Assembly: GCA_026260175.1 (NCBI GenBank)
Contig: JAKCWW010000050.1
Coordinates: 46,593 to 110,592, forward strand
Reading direction: 5' to 3'
From: Reticulitermes lucifugus
Lineage: Eukaryota; Arthropoda; Insecta; Blattodea; Rhinotermitidae
DNA length: 64,000 nucleotides
A program made the translations under genes and the position numbers. This document shows positions 44,019 to 55,297 of the stretch, piece by piece. The notes under the pieces are model-generated. The model saw only the letters and a program-made list of their open reading frames with translations, had not been told where the DNA came from and made no database searches. Position 1 is the stretch's first letter. Each line of letters starts with the position of its first letter.

Positions 44019-45050
44019 TTGCTGGGAGAAGCATATTAAAATATGTCGTCAAGGATAGGATGTAAGAGAGTGGGGTGTACTCAACTGGCTCAAGGCTGAC
44101 TGTTGTAGAAAGTGTAATAAATCCTATCGTTCCCAAAAGGCGGAAAAAGTTTTGACCGACTGAGATATTATCAGCTTGTGGAGTCCACCCCATGCATTTA
44201 GCCATAGAGTTTGATTCCCCTGCTGTGTCGTGCCTTCTTTTAATCTTATCACTTTGCACTTCGAACACATGCTCCACTAATATATTCATACACCATTCAC
44301 TAATTCTGAATTTTAACTTTCCTAACAACGTGAATGTAAGGTGTACCAGAATACACGTTCTGCCAATGGGCTACTATTAACTCTGTCCGGCACAAGCTAA
44401 TGTATTTAACTGACTTAAAACAAGCACGATTTACGCTAACGACAACCTCTGTCAAGATTACGCAGCCGTTAAACATATCACCTGAAATTTCAGGGCGGCT
44501 TCGTTGTTTATTGACCTTTCCCATTATTGACTTCAAGGAACGCTTGCAGCATCCAAAAACAAGGAGAAACAACTGATGAAATATAGTCTGTAAATGAACT
44601 GAATATTACATCACCTAATGGAACAAAAAAATGAGCTATTATAAATATGCCAAACTGCTCTATAGAACTTCTTCATTGTACAGCAAAATATTTCGGGCAA
44701 ACACCACACCACAAGGGAGTTCTTCCGTTTAATAAAGAATGTTCGTAGGTCTTTCTTTCTTAGAATATATGATAGAAATTGACATTAGGGAAAAAAGTTT
44801 TATGTTCTTTATAAAAATAAGTGAAAAATTTACCAAAAATGTTGAGGTCTTCTTTTCCGTACACTTGTTTTGGCACTGGGAAGTCTACTGAAGGCTGGCA
44901 GGAGCTTCTAATTTTGATGTATATCATTTCGGTGTGACCCATAATTTAGACGTATCTCAAAGAGGACTTGATACAATTTCTCAAAAGTTGTTCTTCTTTC
45001 GAAAGTCAGCATTTGACTTTGGATAGCAAGTAGCCTAGGTTTCAAACTTT
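44019..45050. other. Unassigned sequence
   Basis: No element recognised; frames under 95 codons without known domains. Confidence 0.35.
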
Positions 45051-45104
45051 TTATTGCAAAAATTTTCGTTATTGCGAAAATTTTCGTTATTGCGAAAATT
45101 TAAA
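45051..45104. repeat. 18-bp tandem repeat, three units
   Basis: TTATTGCAAAAATTTTCG, TTATTGCGAAAATTTTCG and TTATTGCGAAAATTTAAA succeed one another at 45051, 45069 and 45087. Each unit has a short inverted repeat (TTTTCG and CGAAAA). Confidence 0.85.
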
Positions 45105-46984
45105 TAAATGCAGGAAAAATAATTTAGTCTATGTGCGTGAATTTTTATGTAGTAAAATTCTATCTGCAATGAGATATCTTTATCCGTAGTAAGTAGACAG
45201 AGGCTAATGATTCATGAATTTTCAAAAGAATTTATTTTGAAGATCCGTATTCCCGATTGGAGTAAACCATCCGACCCTTACTGTAAGCAATTAGATATTC
45301 TAACATAAAACATTTGCATAACGTTGCAGTATACCTTCTAAACAAATACTCAGTATCGGTCCAAGATCACATACACGCTAGAAGCATTTGTTTTCGTGGT
45401 TAAGATTCACATTTGTCGGAATCATGTCATCCATACAGTTCATGAGCATTACGCTGTGCTGATATTTCGAAACGACTGTCTTTTCAGTGAAGCTGATATT
45501 AATATATCTGTCGCAGGAAGATGTTCTTGTAAAGACCGCTACAACGTCAGGCAGTGTCCATGATGGTGATGTAAGAAAGTGAGTAACATGAAACCTGTAA
45601 CACTTAATATTATAGGCTACGTGACTTCTGATAAGAAACCCCAAAATAAAGATGAGAAACTTCATTTATAATCTTAGCAAGGGAAAAGACTACGTGGGAA
45701 GATAGGCGTAGATGGAAGAACAATATTAAAATGGGTCCTAACATTTTGAAATCTGAACACCTTCTTGACATTTTTAAAAACCGATTCTTTCTTCTCAGAA
45801 GAAACACTGTATTGGAGAAACCAAGAGTTAATGCTGTTTGGGGGAAATAAATAGTCAATGTTTTTGCTGATAATCATTTGAAACACAGAAATGGAATCTA
45901 CAGGCGAAGTGCAGAATTGTTAAATGTTAAAATAGGTGATAACCGGTGTACTTTAAACTTTTAAATAAATGGATTATGAGGATCGTAGTTAGACGCATCT
46001 AACCCAGGACAAGGTCCAATAGTGAGTACTTTGAACGTCGAATTCCACAAAAGACGGAGATTTTCGTGACTAGTTATGGGTTCTCGGTTTCTCAAGAAAA
46101 ATGTTTCTGTGTTTAGTTATTTATGAAAAGCTGAGAACACGTTTTCGCTTGTATTACTAAACGTGTAGCAACAAAATTCATATGTGTTTATAAACTAAAT
46201 ATTTTATATCATGTGCACTCTTTATAACAGAACTGCATTTCAGTTTAGAAAGAAAAAATAAAATAAAATAAAATGGGGTAAACTATGTGAAGCTTATTCA
46301 TATATATGTTATTATAAATTACAAATTTTTTAACATATCTTATACTCATTTTATTTTTGTTGTGAAATATTTGAAGGACAAATGTTAACTTTTTTCCTTC
46401 ATGATCTTACAGCGTAGATATTTGATTAACTGTCGAAGCAGCTGCAAACAATTTTTGGATTTTCTCTGCATTATGTTTAGCTGAGCCTCTATTTTTACTT
46501 ATCCTTGTGTGGTCGTTCACCCACAAGATATTTCCTTTGAGTGAATCTGCTAACCATATCTGTTCCAGATGAAATAATTTTTATGGTTGTACTTTTAGTG
46601 GTCAAGTTCTTTTATGATGCTTTTTTATTGTTCAGCATCCTGCTGGTCTGATTTTGTTGTCGTGAATCATCTTGTAGTTGCAGACGGTTGCGTGTTACCG
46701 TTATTCTTTCGCTTCTACAATCTAAGACCTTATCACAACTAGCATACATGTAACAAACAAGCTAACTAGTCAACCAACCAGCTCCATGAAACAAGGCACT
46801 TCTTGAAAAGGTGACAGTCGCTCAGATGGGCAAGAAATTCGTGTCTTGTTTACCAGAATCAGCCACTGCCCCATTTTGTGGCCCAGATGAAGTCAGTCCA
46901 TAGCATAAACAATTTTATATTTTAACGCCGATTTTAAAATCGTACTCTCGGGTAAGCCTACGTCTCACAGGTGGTTTCTTGCCT
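45105..46984. other. Unassigned AT-rich sequence
   Basis: Includes an (AAAAT)n run at about 46253-46273. No other element recognised. Confidence 0.4.
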
Positions 46985-47705
46985 TCGTACTTCCCGAATA
47001 AAATGTTATGGCCACTCTCACACAGGACATTACTGCGATGGTTATATAGCGATGCGATGACGATAGATTCATACGACAAGATACGGGCCTCGCCCTCTGG
47101 AAGCGATCCACTCAGACGAAATGCATTTTTTATTCTGAAGATGTCATCAGACAAAGAGGTCATATTTGTTATCTGGCAGATGAGAGGAAGTTAGAAGAAG
47201 AAGAAGGTAACGAGAAGGAATTACTGGGTTCAGCCATCGTTCAACAAAAGTAGTGATACCGACAGTTTTGTTGTGTACTAGACAGGATTCTGAAGGATTT
47301 AGATCATTTTACAGGATATCACCAGAAGTTCTAAATTTATTCCTTTCTTGAATAACCAGGGTTTTTGCAATCATATAAATTGTGTGTTTCCCAACAAGCT
47401 CCACACGTTTAATATTTGCTTTCTCACGCATAATTACATAAAGCAGTAAAGTACTGTAAAAGCCCGTGGGATTCCGGCCTCTGGCGATATGTTTACGTCT
47501 GAGCAACACACGACACAGCATTCTGAGTATCGTATCGGCCCGTCGTGAACATATGTTTATCGTGTCGCCTTCAGTGTGCGAGGTTCCCTTTGAAACGAAG
47601 AGCAGAGTCTTATCGTAAGCTAATAGTATCGCCATCGTATCGACATCGTAGTCTAAGTAGTATCCAATGTGAGAACTCCCTATGCTGATTTCACGTCCTG
47701 TCAAT
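46985..47705. repeat. Region with two inverted, weakly similar segments
   Basis: GCGATGCGATGACGATAGAT with TCATACGACAAGATAC on the plus strand (from 47049) resembles GTCGATACGATGGCGATACT with AGCTTACGATAAGACTC on the minus strand (about 47650-47600). A minus-strand frame of 131 codons (47309-47704) overlaps the second segment. It could be a decayed foldback or DNA transposon; I recognise no family. Confidence 0.35.
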
Positions 47706-47994
47706 CCAACCGTTTTGATTTGTGATTTGATAACCCAAAGAATACGAACTGGTGACGAATTCAGTTAATGAAGTTTCTCGTTATATAATTTTCACCATTC
47801 TCTTGTTATATTCTCTCCCATATGTCCAAATATTTTTCTGGGTTCTCTGTTCGCAAGCACTAGTAACTAATACTCTTCCTGTAGGGAGACACACCAACTT
47901 GCACACAAATACGTAACGAGATAAACATTATAGCTTTGTGCATTTATATTTGCGCTGTTAGAAGGGGAACCTAAATGCGTTGAGAAACACAAAA

Positions 47995-48248
47995 TGTAAA
48001 GTTGTCCATGTAAAAGCTAGGAAAGCATATGGGGATGTAGACATATAGCTCCACTTATTCTCAACCTTGGTACTAGATAAAGAGAAGTGGTCAGCCTTAT
48101 GACCCAGCCGTTTTCCTTTACCGTCCGGGAAAGAGTCCTCGCTACTTATTCAGTAGGAGGCTGGGTGAGCACCAGAGCATTTTTGGAAAATCAAACAATC
48201 TTTAACACCTACCGGTTTCAAACACCGAAACGTCCAATCGGTACAACG
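47995..48248 (-). mobile_element. SINE-A, diverged
   Basis: In complement: GTTTGAAACCGGTAGGTG (B-box area), CTCACCCAGCCTCCTACTG, CTAGTACCAAGGTTGAG and a tail GGACAACTTTACATT. Confidence 0.7.
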
Positions 48249-48453
48249 AAATATTAATTTGGAAAAGTTATTCAGCTATGAACATTCTACACCCACGGTA
48301 ACTGTAGCTTCTGATTTCATCTGCTCTGCGAATTTTCCTTCTGAATAGATTGAGGCTAGTTTGGAGACGTGATTCTAGTGTAGAAGAGGCTTTATCTGCC
48401 AATATTTATCCATTCTAAATTTACACTATAATTCTTAGACAATGGTGTAACAT

Positions 48454-48644
48454 GCAAAATATCACTGATGTGTATTTGGACTTTCTCCGTTGTCACTGAT
48501 TATTCAAACACGACTTTTCAAAAACAAACTACAGACTAAAATACTTAGTTTACCTGAAGACGAAAGCAGTCTGCTTTTGAAACGTCGTGTTTGTATAATC
48601 AGTGACGAAGAAAAAAGTCCAAACACACATCAGTGATATTTCGC
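48454..48644. mobile_element. 191-bp hairpin (foldback) element
   Basis: The two halves are inverted copies. The left arm GCAAAATATCACTGATGTG, ATTTGGACTTTCTCC and GTCACTGATTATTCAAACAC pairs with the right arm, whose complement reads GCGAAATATCACTGATGTG, GTTTGGACTTTTTTC and GTCACTGATTATACAAACAC. Arms extend about 83 bp around a loop of roughly 25 bp (48538-48562). No coding. Class unknown; the flanks show no clear target duplication. Confidence 0.8.
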
Positions 48645-49325
48645 TTTTATTTATTCTAGTTTCTTAAATCTGTGCCCATTGAGTTAATAAAGTACTTGTT
48701 ACTGTTTATTTGAATATATTTAAAGTGACCTTTGTGCATTTGTACAGAGACAACATTACTCTTTATGTGTCCCAAATCTGAGTTGTCACAACTGAGAGCA
48801 AAATAATTCGCTAGGTAAATTTGTAAATCTTTAATCAACTTTAATTTTTTCCATAAAATGAAAGTGTGGTCACTTAATAAAATTATGATTCACGATAGAA
48901 CATACTTAAATTTACTAAAGACGGTAGTCAAATACAGCCACTACGTGTGTGTGTGTTATTCATGCCACGAATTCACTATATATTTAGGCAATGCATGCCA
49001 TCATCAGGCGAGTATCCTCTTACAAGCTACCATAGTAGCACGCATGACTTTCCTTAAAGTGAATATAATATATAAATACAACGTAAGTGATATGAGAATA
49101 AATATGTCGCATTTTTGTGTGCAATCTTCGTTGTCTTTGTCACATATTGTAGACAAAACACAGTTTGTTGTCCTTGCTGAGGCTGTCCACACGATTACAG
49201 CGCTGTTAAAGATTTTTGATGACCAAAATATTCGTTACTATACTGAGCTTGTGTGTGTTGGAAGGGCGGCACTGCTATTGTTTTGGATTTGATATAGTGT
49301 CTTGTTTTTATGAATTATGTTACAG
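48645..49325. other. Unassigned sequence
   Basis: A plus-strand 144-codon frame (48858-49292) is open but has no recognised domain and AT-biased codons. Confidence 0.4.
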
Positions 49326-49340
49326 TACTCTTTGATAGGT

Positions 49341-49517
49341 AGCCCTGGGGTCGACTCAGCCTCTAACAGAAATGAGTACCAGGAATCTTTCCTGGGGGGT
49401 AANNNNNNNNNNNNNNNNNNNNNNNNNNNNNNNNNNNNNNNNNNNNNNNNNNNNNNNAGCCTCAACCTCCTGGAGCCCTAAGGGCCTGTCAAGGCCTGTA
49501 ATGGGATTGCTTTACCT
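49341..49517 (+). mobile_element. SINE-D, 5'-truncated, exact 15-bp target duplication, with N gap
   Basis: Begins AGCCCTGGGGTCGACTCAGC and CTCTAACAGAAATGAG, matching the distal part of the copy at 40979, and ends GGGATTGCTTTACCT. TACTCTTTGATAGGT occurs at 49326-49340 and again at 49518-49532 without mismatch. The missing tRNA head reflects 5' truncation at insertion. The tail TTTACCT is the same as in SINE-A. Ns occupy 49403-49457. Confidence 0.92.
49403..49457. other. Assembly gap (55 N)
   Basis: Lies inside SINE-D; like the gap at 27204 it interrupts a repeat body. Confidence 0.9.
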
Positions 49518-49532
49518 TACTCTTTGATAGGT

Positions 49533-50307
49533 GTGATAGTTTTGTTTGTACTTAAGATTAGCCGTTCCGTAAAAGTAATAATTCACGTACGTACATTAAG
49601 ATATGTATATCCAGCACTCACGTCTTCAAGTCGTGTTGCTGTTTGCGTCTGTTGTATCGGAGTGACTAATTTTAAGTTGTATAGTTTATGTTTTTCGGAT
49701 AACCCTTTCCCTCGCTGTACTTATGTATGTATATATATATATATGTATTTGTATGTATGTATATATGCATGCTGTTACTAGTATTGTGTATGCAGGATCA
49801 ACACTGCGCAAATCACCTTGTATCAGTTTACGAGTACATAGGATTTAATTTAAGTGAGTTTTTTTCTTAACTGCCTCCTATGTGTGAAACCCCTGTACAA
49901 TAGTCATAACGATCCTTTCTTTCTGTTCTGCAATATTTCATATATTTTTTATCTTTTAGAATTTTGTGTGACAGTTTTTGAATAGTATTATTCGTATTCA
50001 AGGCTACTTTTATACTGGGGACTTTCAAGTTGCTTTTTATGAATCTCGTCTCTTTATCTTTACAGGCACCAACACAGAAGTACACTTTAGCACGCAATAC
50101 TATCCAAAACTGACACATAAAATCATAAAAATCAAACAAATATGAACACAGTGTCACCCACAAATTAAAATGCTTAAGATTCTCCCTACAATATACATGC
50201 CAAAGAGACAGATCGGGATTAAACCCAAGTCTTCACGATGAAAGGCCGGCGACTAGCCTTGAAGAACAAACTCATCGACGTTGTACACATACTTCCTACG
50301 CGACAGA
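49533..50307. other. Unassigned AT-rich sequence
   Basis: Contains a TA/TGTA-rich simple repeat at about 49722-49768. Nothing else recognised. Confidence 0.4.
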
Positions 50308-50589
50308 GGCGGTCGGCATGGCATAGTCGGTATAGCGACTCGCTACGTGCTGGACTGTCCGGGGTTCACTACCCTGTGGGGGCAAGAGATTTTTTCTTTG
50401 CCAGAACCCTTCCAGACCGGCCCTGGAGCCCACCCAGACTCCTTCAATGGCTACCGGGTAAAACGGCAGGGGCGGGGGTGGCTTTGACTACCTACCCCAT
50501 CTAGCGCCTAGATTAGCACAGAGTAGAGCTACATCTGTACTCCTCCTCTGTGCCATCATGGTACTTTGCAGGGAGAACTTTACCTTATA
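50308..50589 (+). mobile_element. SINE-A, full length, well preserved
   Basis: GCATAGTCGGTATAGCGACT and GTCCGGGGTTCACTACCC in the head, CCAGACCGGCCCTGGAGCCC and CCATCTAGCGCCTAG in the body, GAGAACTTTACCTTA at the end. No clear flanking duplication. Confidence 0.88.
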
Positions 50590-51264
50590 CTGATCTGAAA
50601 GATCATAGAGTGATTTCTTTAGAAAGACTAATCGGTGAATGCTCTTTACCGCAAGAATCATATGAAACATGTAAATATCGTGGGCAAAATGCGGAGTTAC
50701 AAAAGTCAAGTCTGGCGGTACATAGAGTATCGACTGGACTTTGAAGGGTTAAACATTATTTTTAAGTACTGCAGATTAACAAACCTTATTAATCTAGTTA
50801 AAGTACTAAATTTATTGATTATGAAGTTTTAATTCACTGTACTAAATTATTATGTAATTTTGGTCTCGGGGGCAATTTAGTCTGTCTTTCCATACATTCT
50901 GGCATTTTTAAAGGAAAGATGTGATTGTGTTGATTTGTATCATAAAGGGGCTTGTTACTGATTTTTATCAGGTCTGACGTAGCACATGCTCTTGTCTTCT
51001 AAGCCCTCTACTTTCAAATTAGAACAACTGCTTTTCATTTATTTGTCTTTTTATGAAAAAATTCAAATAAAAGTACTGGAACGGGCATTGAGCTGAGACT
51101 ACTCACAATGGCTTATTCTTCTGGAAGCCAGGGTTACGCTTGAATGTCTGTCTGTAGTTTGAAAAGCATCAGATTATTTGATCCCTTGGGGCAAAGTCCG
51201 CGAGTGATCCCAAAGCATGTTATGGTAAATCATCTGTCCTCAGAAACCTCCATTTCTTCATTCT
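50590..51264. other. Unassigned sequence
   Basis: No element recognised. Confidence 0.35.
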
Positions 51265-51515
51265 GAAATGTGAAGTTAGCGCTGTGATGAAGGCATACAG
51301 GGGAGTGGAGTAATGATTTTAATACTCAATTCTAACCTCGGCACTACATGAGTGGTCATTTTCACGTGCCGGCCTCTTTTCGCCGGAAAAGATACCCAAT
51401 TACCCACTGAATATGAGGCTGTGTGGGGCCGAGAGTCGGTCTTGATGCTTTGGCAAAAGATAAAATACCTTCCTCCTACAGGAAATATAATCACGATTCC
51501 CCAAACTCCAGCCTT
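51265..51515 (-). mobile_element. SINE-A, diverged
   Basis: In complement: GGAGTTTGGGGAATCGTG, GACCGACTCTCGGCCCCAC, GGGTAATTGGGTATC and GTAGTGCCGAGGTTAG. Confidence 0.65.
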
Positions 51516-52795
51516 TACTCTACGCACTTTCTTCCTTCTTGAAGTCGCAATAAAACGTGTTTTCGTTATTTTTCACATTTCATGAAATGTTATCATGGTG
51601 ACAATAGTGACATGAAGTATTATTTGTTGTTTAGTCTCGTTATTTATCCAAATTCTTTCCGATCTGTAGGGTTTAGAACAGAAGGACAGTAATCCTGTGT
51701 ATGATTTTCACATATATGTAAATAACAGGAAGGAAAATATAGAATTGGACACATAATAAATAGGCTGTGTAATATCCAAAGTACTATAATTATTTTGTCT
51801 TTATTGCAGTAATTTTTAATATTTAAAGTATGCTCTTTTGAATAGCATGAGGAATTTTTGTGCCTTCTAAAAGGCGGGGAATTTTGTGACTAGCTGACAG
51901 ACTATCAGCATTTCAAGAAGAAATTCGTAATTAAATACAATCAGCATTTGTAGTAACCGCTTGCTCAGCAGTTAACTTTCATGCAACTAGCCTCTGGAAA
52001 TCTGATGAGGATAGAATACTGTAGTAACAGGAAAGAGAGGACATATGAGAGAAGAAAATGAAGCCACCTATTCAGCAAGTTATTAACTCCTCAAGCTTAG
52101 AGAGAATGGCACTATGGTGGAAAATGTGGAAGTTAATAAGCTTAATATGCAAAGAAATGGATTATTCAGGTGGAGGCGAATGTGTATTTATTGTCATCGA
52201 TACTACTCAAGTATTCTCCTGGAATAGTGTTGCTGAGTTAAATATTATACAGCTTAAAATACAGCGTAGCCTTGTCAGTAAAAGATTAGCAAGAAAAAGG
52301 TCTAAAAGAATTTGGTGCTTTTAAAATGATGTGCTAAAAAGAAAAGGGGTTTGAGAAGACTGGCCTCATTGACCTGAAAAGAACATAAAACATATCGATA
52401 TGAATAACAGGCTTCTATAATCGACGTAACGTATAATGAAAGTGTGCATTTCCTGTGTGGGAGCTATCGAGTTCAATGACCAATAACGACTTCCTCCTAG
52501 AACATCTACATTGTCACACGAAGAGACGTCCTCTGCTGGAGAGGGAGCGCCATTATCTACGTTTTTTGACCTGGTCAAGATTAGCATTATTTGCTGAAAC
52601 TAAGGAAGTGCTGAATAGACTATGATGGCTCAACTATCCACAGTCAGAAGGAAGTCAAAATGCCAAGACTGGCCGACTAACTTACTGAGGAAGGTAAAAT
52701 TCACGGGAACATGTATCGATGCAATAAACAAAAAATAATTGAACGAGGTATGCTACGTAATCTGCTGTTTCTAAAGTGTAGAGTTCCATGTAATC
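51516..52795. other. Unassigned sequence
   Basis: A plus-strand 88-codon frame at 52058-52324 has no recognised domain. No repeats. Confidence 0.35.
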
Positions 52796-53057
52796 TTTAC
52801 TGGGCTGGACGATCCGGTGCTCGGATCCCGGCATGGGCAAGAGATATTTCTCTTCTCCAAAACTTCCAGACTGGTTCTGAGGCCCACTCAGTCTCTATTC
52901 AATGGGTGAAGTCAGTTCTTTCTCCAGGGTTAAAGCAGCCTGGGCGTGAAGTTGACACCTCAAATCCATCTAGTAGTGAGCCTAAGAATGAATGGAGCTG
53001 TAATTTTACCCCCCTCCCCATGCCTTCATTGCGTGCACAGGGACAGTTTTACCTTTT
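52796..53057 (+). mobile_element. SINE-A, A box missing
   Basis: Begins at GGGCTGGACGATCCGG, then GCTCGGATCCCGGCATGGGC, CCAGACTGGTTCTGAGGCCC, CCATCTAGTAGTGAG and the end GACAGTTTTACCTTTT. Confidence 0.78.
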
Positions 53058-54059
53058 GATGTTCTTTACTAGGTTTTCTGAGACATGGCTCACATGCTGT
53101 TGTAACTAGCATGGATTGGGAACGTAGCGGTAAGGATTTGTGTTAAAATGTTCAACAATCTTGTATGCATTTTTCAGAATGTAGGTGGTTATAGCATAAG
53201 AGATGGTTTCCCAGGTGGAAGAATTTATTTTATATACTCATACCTTGAGGTTACAAATAGTCGATTTTAATTAAACTTTTAAGATTACATTTATTAGAGA
53301 AATTACGAAAAATGAATAGGGCGGAGAGGGTTGAGAAAATCATAAAAAATTTCAGTGGAAAAACCTCAAGGAATGAGATCACTAGAGAAAAACGCGGAGA
53401 TGAAGTTTAATGTTAAAAATAATCTGAACAGAAATGGTACTGGATCTGGACTGGTTCAGAACACGATTCAAGAGCGGCGGACTGTTTTGAACAGAATCAT
53501 GAGACTTCATGGTCCATAAAAGGCGAGACATTTCTTGGCAAGTTGAGCATCAAGAATTTGCTGCTCCATGCAGTTAAATAGGCTATGTTATTCACGTCTT
53601 AACTAGTCTTCTTTTTTTCTTTGACGATTATTTCAATGAGTTTCAACTTGTCGCAGAACGTATCGGAAAAGTGTGCTATTCACATCTCGGCAATGACACC
53701 TGTTATAATGTGTGACGGCATGTGTGGTTTTCCTCAGTTCACCAAGTGAATACCAGAATATGACCTTGACATTGACCATGATGTTTTTTTCTCACATACT
53801 TTATTCGCCGAACTTGATCACCATTTTTATCACCCAACAATAAATGACAAATGCAACTGAAACAGCGTTGTTAAATACTCTTCGATTTTTAAATTTTATT
53901 AGTGTAAATACATGACAGAATCTCACTAAATCTTTTGGCACTGACTTTTCTATGTATAGTGAAAATCTTTACTTGCTACACGTTATAATTGAAGATGGAG
54001 GGTGCAAAGTTTTGTTGCATTCGGCCACAAACACGAATTTATTAAAATAAAAAATTTGC
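53058..54059. other. Unassigned sequence
   Basis: No element recognised. Confidence 0.35.
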
Positions 54060-54310
54060 GCGTCTGACGTAAAGCTTCTGACTTGTATTCTGGAGGCACT
54101 CGCCTCGAATCTTGGCCAGGACCCCGGCTATTCTGAACGAAGTTTCGTTGTTTTCGTCATTTCCTCCAGGCCCTTGCAGGAATGCGGCACTTAAAGAGGC
54201 CAAGACCGATTTCCTTCACATTCTTTTCTACTCGTATTAACCAGTCATTAGTCGTCTTACTGTTCGGCGCTTTACGTTCTTAGATATAGACAGCGTCGCT
54301 AAACAAGTCA
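54060..54310 (+). mobile_element. SINE-G copy
   Basis: tRNA-like start AAGCTTCTGACTTGTATTC and CTCGAATCTTGGCCAGG, then TCGTTGTTTTCGTCATTTCC, GGCCAAGACCGATTTCCTTC and CACATTC, ending CAGCGTCGCTAAACAAG. This copy runs opposite to the one at 9866 and confirms the order head-body-AGCGTCG tail. Confidence 0.65.
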
Positions 54311-54655
54311 TAGAAGAAAACGGAGATGAAACACATACAGTTTGTTAAGATTATTGTAGGGAAATCGCAGTTACGGATGAGTGAATAGTGTTGCACGTGA
54401 CATATATTTTTATTCACGTATGCTGTTCCCAAAACAGATTTGAGAAGTTCTTGAGAGGTTGAAGCTGCAATACTACAAAGTGCTGTTTCGTGTTCGGCTT
54501 AAGGAATTTTTCAGTTTGCCTTTTCCGTACGTCGTCTGCGGTATCATTACTTAGCTTTTATACAAAGCAGTTCTTGAATATCAGCTGATTGAAAGTTTAT
54601 GTAGGTTGCGTTGTAAAGATATATCGAAAGTGTAAAAGGAGACACATTTACTGAT

Positions 54656-54705
54656 TAACTTGTAGTTTATTTAACGACACTTAACCATCATTATCGTCAT
54701 ACATT
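54656..54705 (-). mobile_element. SINE-G tail fragment
   Basis: AACTTGTAGTTTATTTAACG matches the same tail block at 9868 (AACTTGTAGTTTATTTACTG). Confidence 0.45.
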
Positions 54706-55057
54706 CTCTGGGTTATATGCTTAAGGCCTTTTCCCATGAATTCCAAAATAGACTTGGTCTTCCGTCGTGGTATTTGCCATCCCAATTCTTGCCGCCCCCG
54801 TAGCTGGTGTTCAACTCTATGTAATTTTGTTGGTCTCTGATGTCGAAATTTCTCTGATGGTCTAATTAAGGGAAGCTGCTAAAACAAAAGAAACGCGTTT
54901 GTGCTACCTCTTCCTTTCAGGAACGCCTTTGGACTTTAAACTTCATTGTCGTATTTATTATGCTCATGATATGATGGTTTTCTATACGCGCAATTTGGTA
55001 CCAATTGATATGTTTGTGTCGAATTTTTTTGATATTAGTATATAACTCCCTATAATG

Positions 55058-55297
55058 TATGTAGTATAGCTCATTAGGTATGATAATTATACTACGGGCT
55101 GGAGGCAGCAGTATCGGGATTCGATTTAAAACAGTAACAAGAGATTGTTTGTTCTCCAAAGCGCCCATACAGGCTGTTGATCCTTCCTATTTTCCTATTC
55201 AATAGGAACCAGCAACTCTTTTCGAAGGGGATAAAGCGACCGGAGTGTGAAGCTGAACAATTACGTCTACATAGTGTCGAGGTTAAAGATGCCCAAC
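55058..55297 (+). mobile_element. SINE-A, old copy
   Basis: GTAGTATAGCTCATTAGGTA and ACTACGGGCTGGAGG in the head, GGGATTCGATTTAAAAC as B box, TATTCAATAGGAACC and GGGATAAAGCGACCGGAGTG in the body. The 3' tail is lost. Confidence 0.65.

Noticed and set aside
48858-49292. 144-codon plus-strand frame
   Set aside because: AT-driven composition, no domain, and an overlapping opposite-strand frame; no splice or promoter context to support it.
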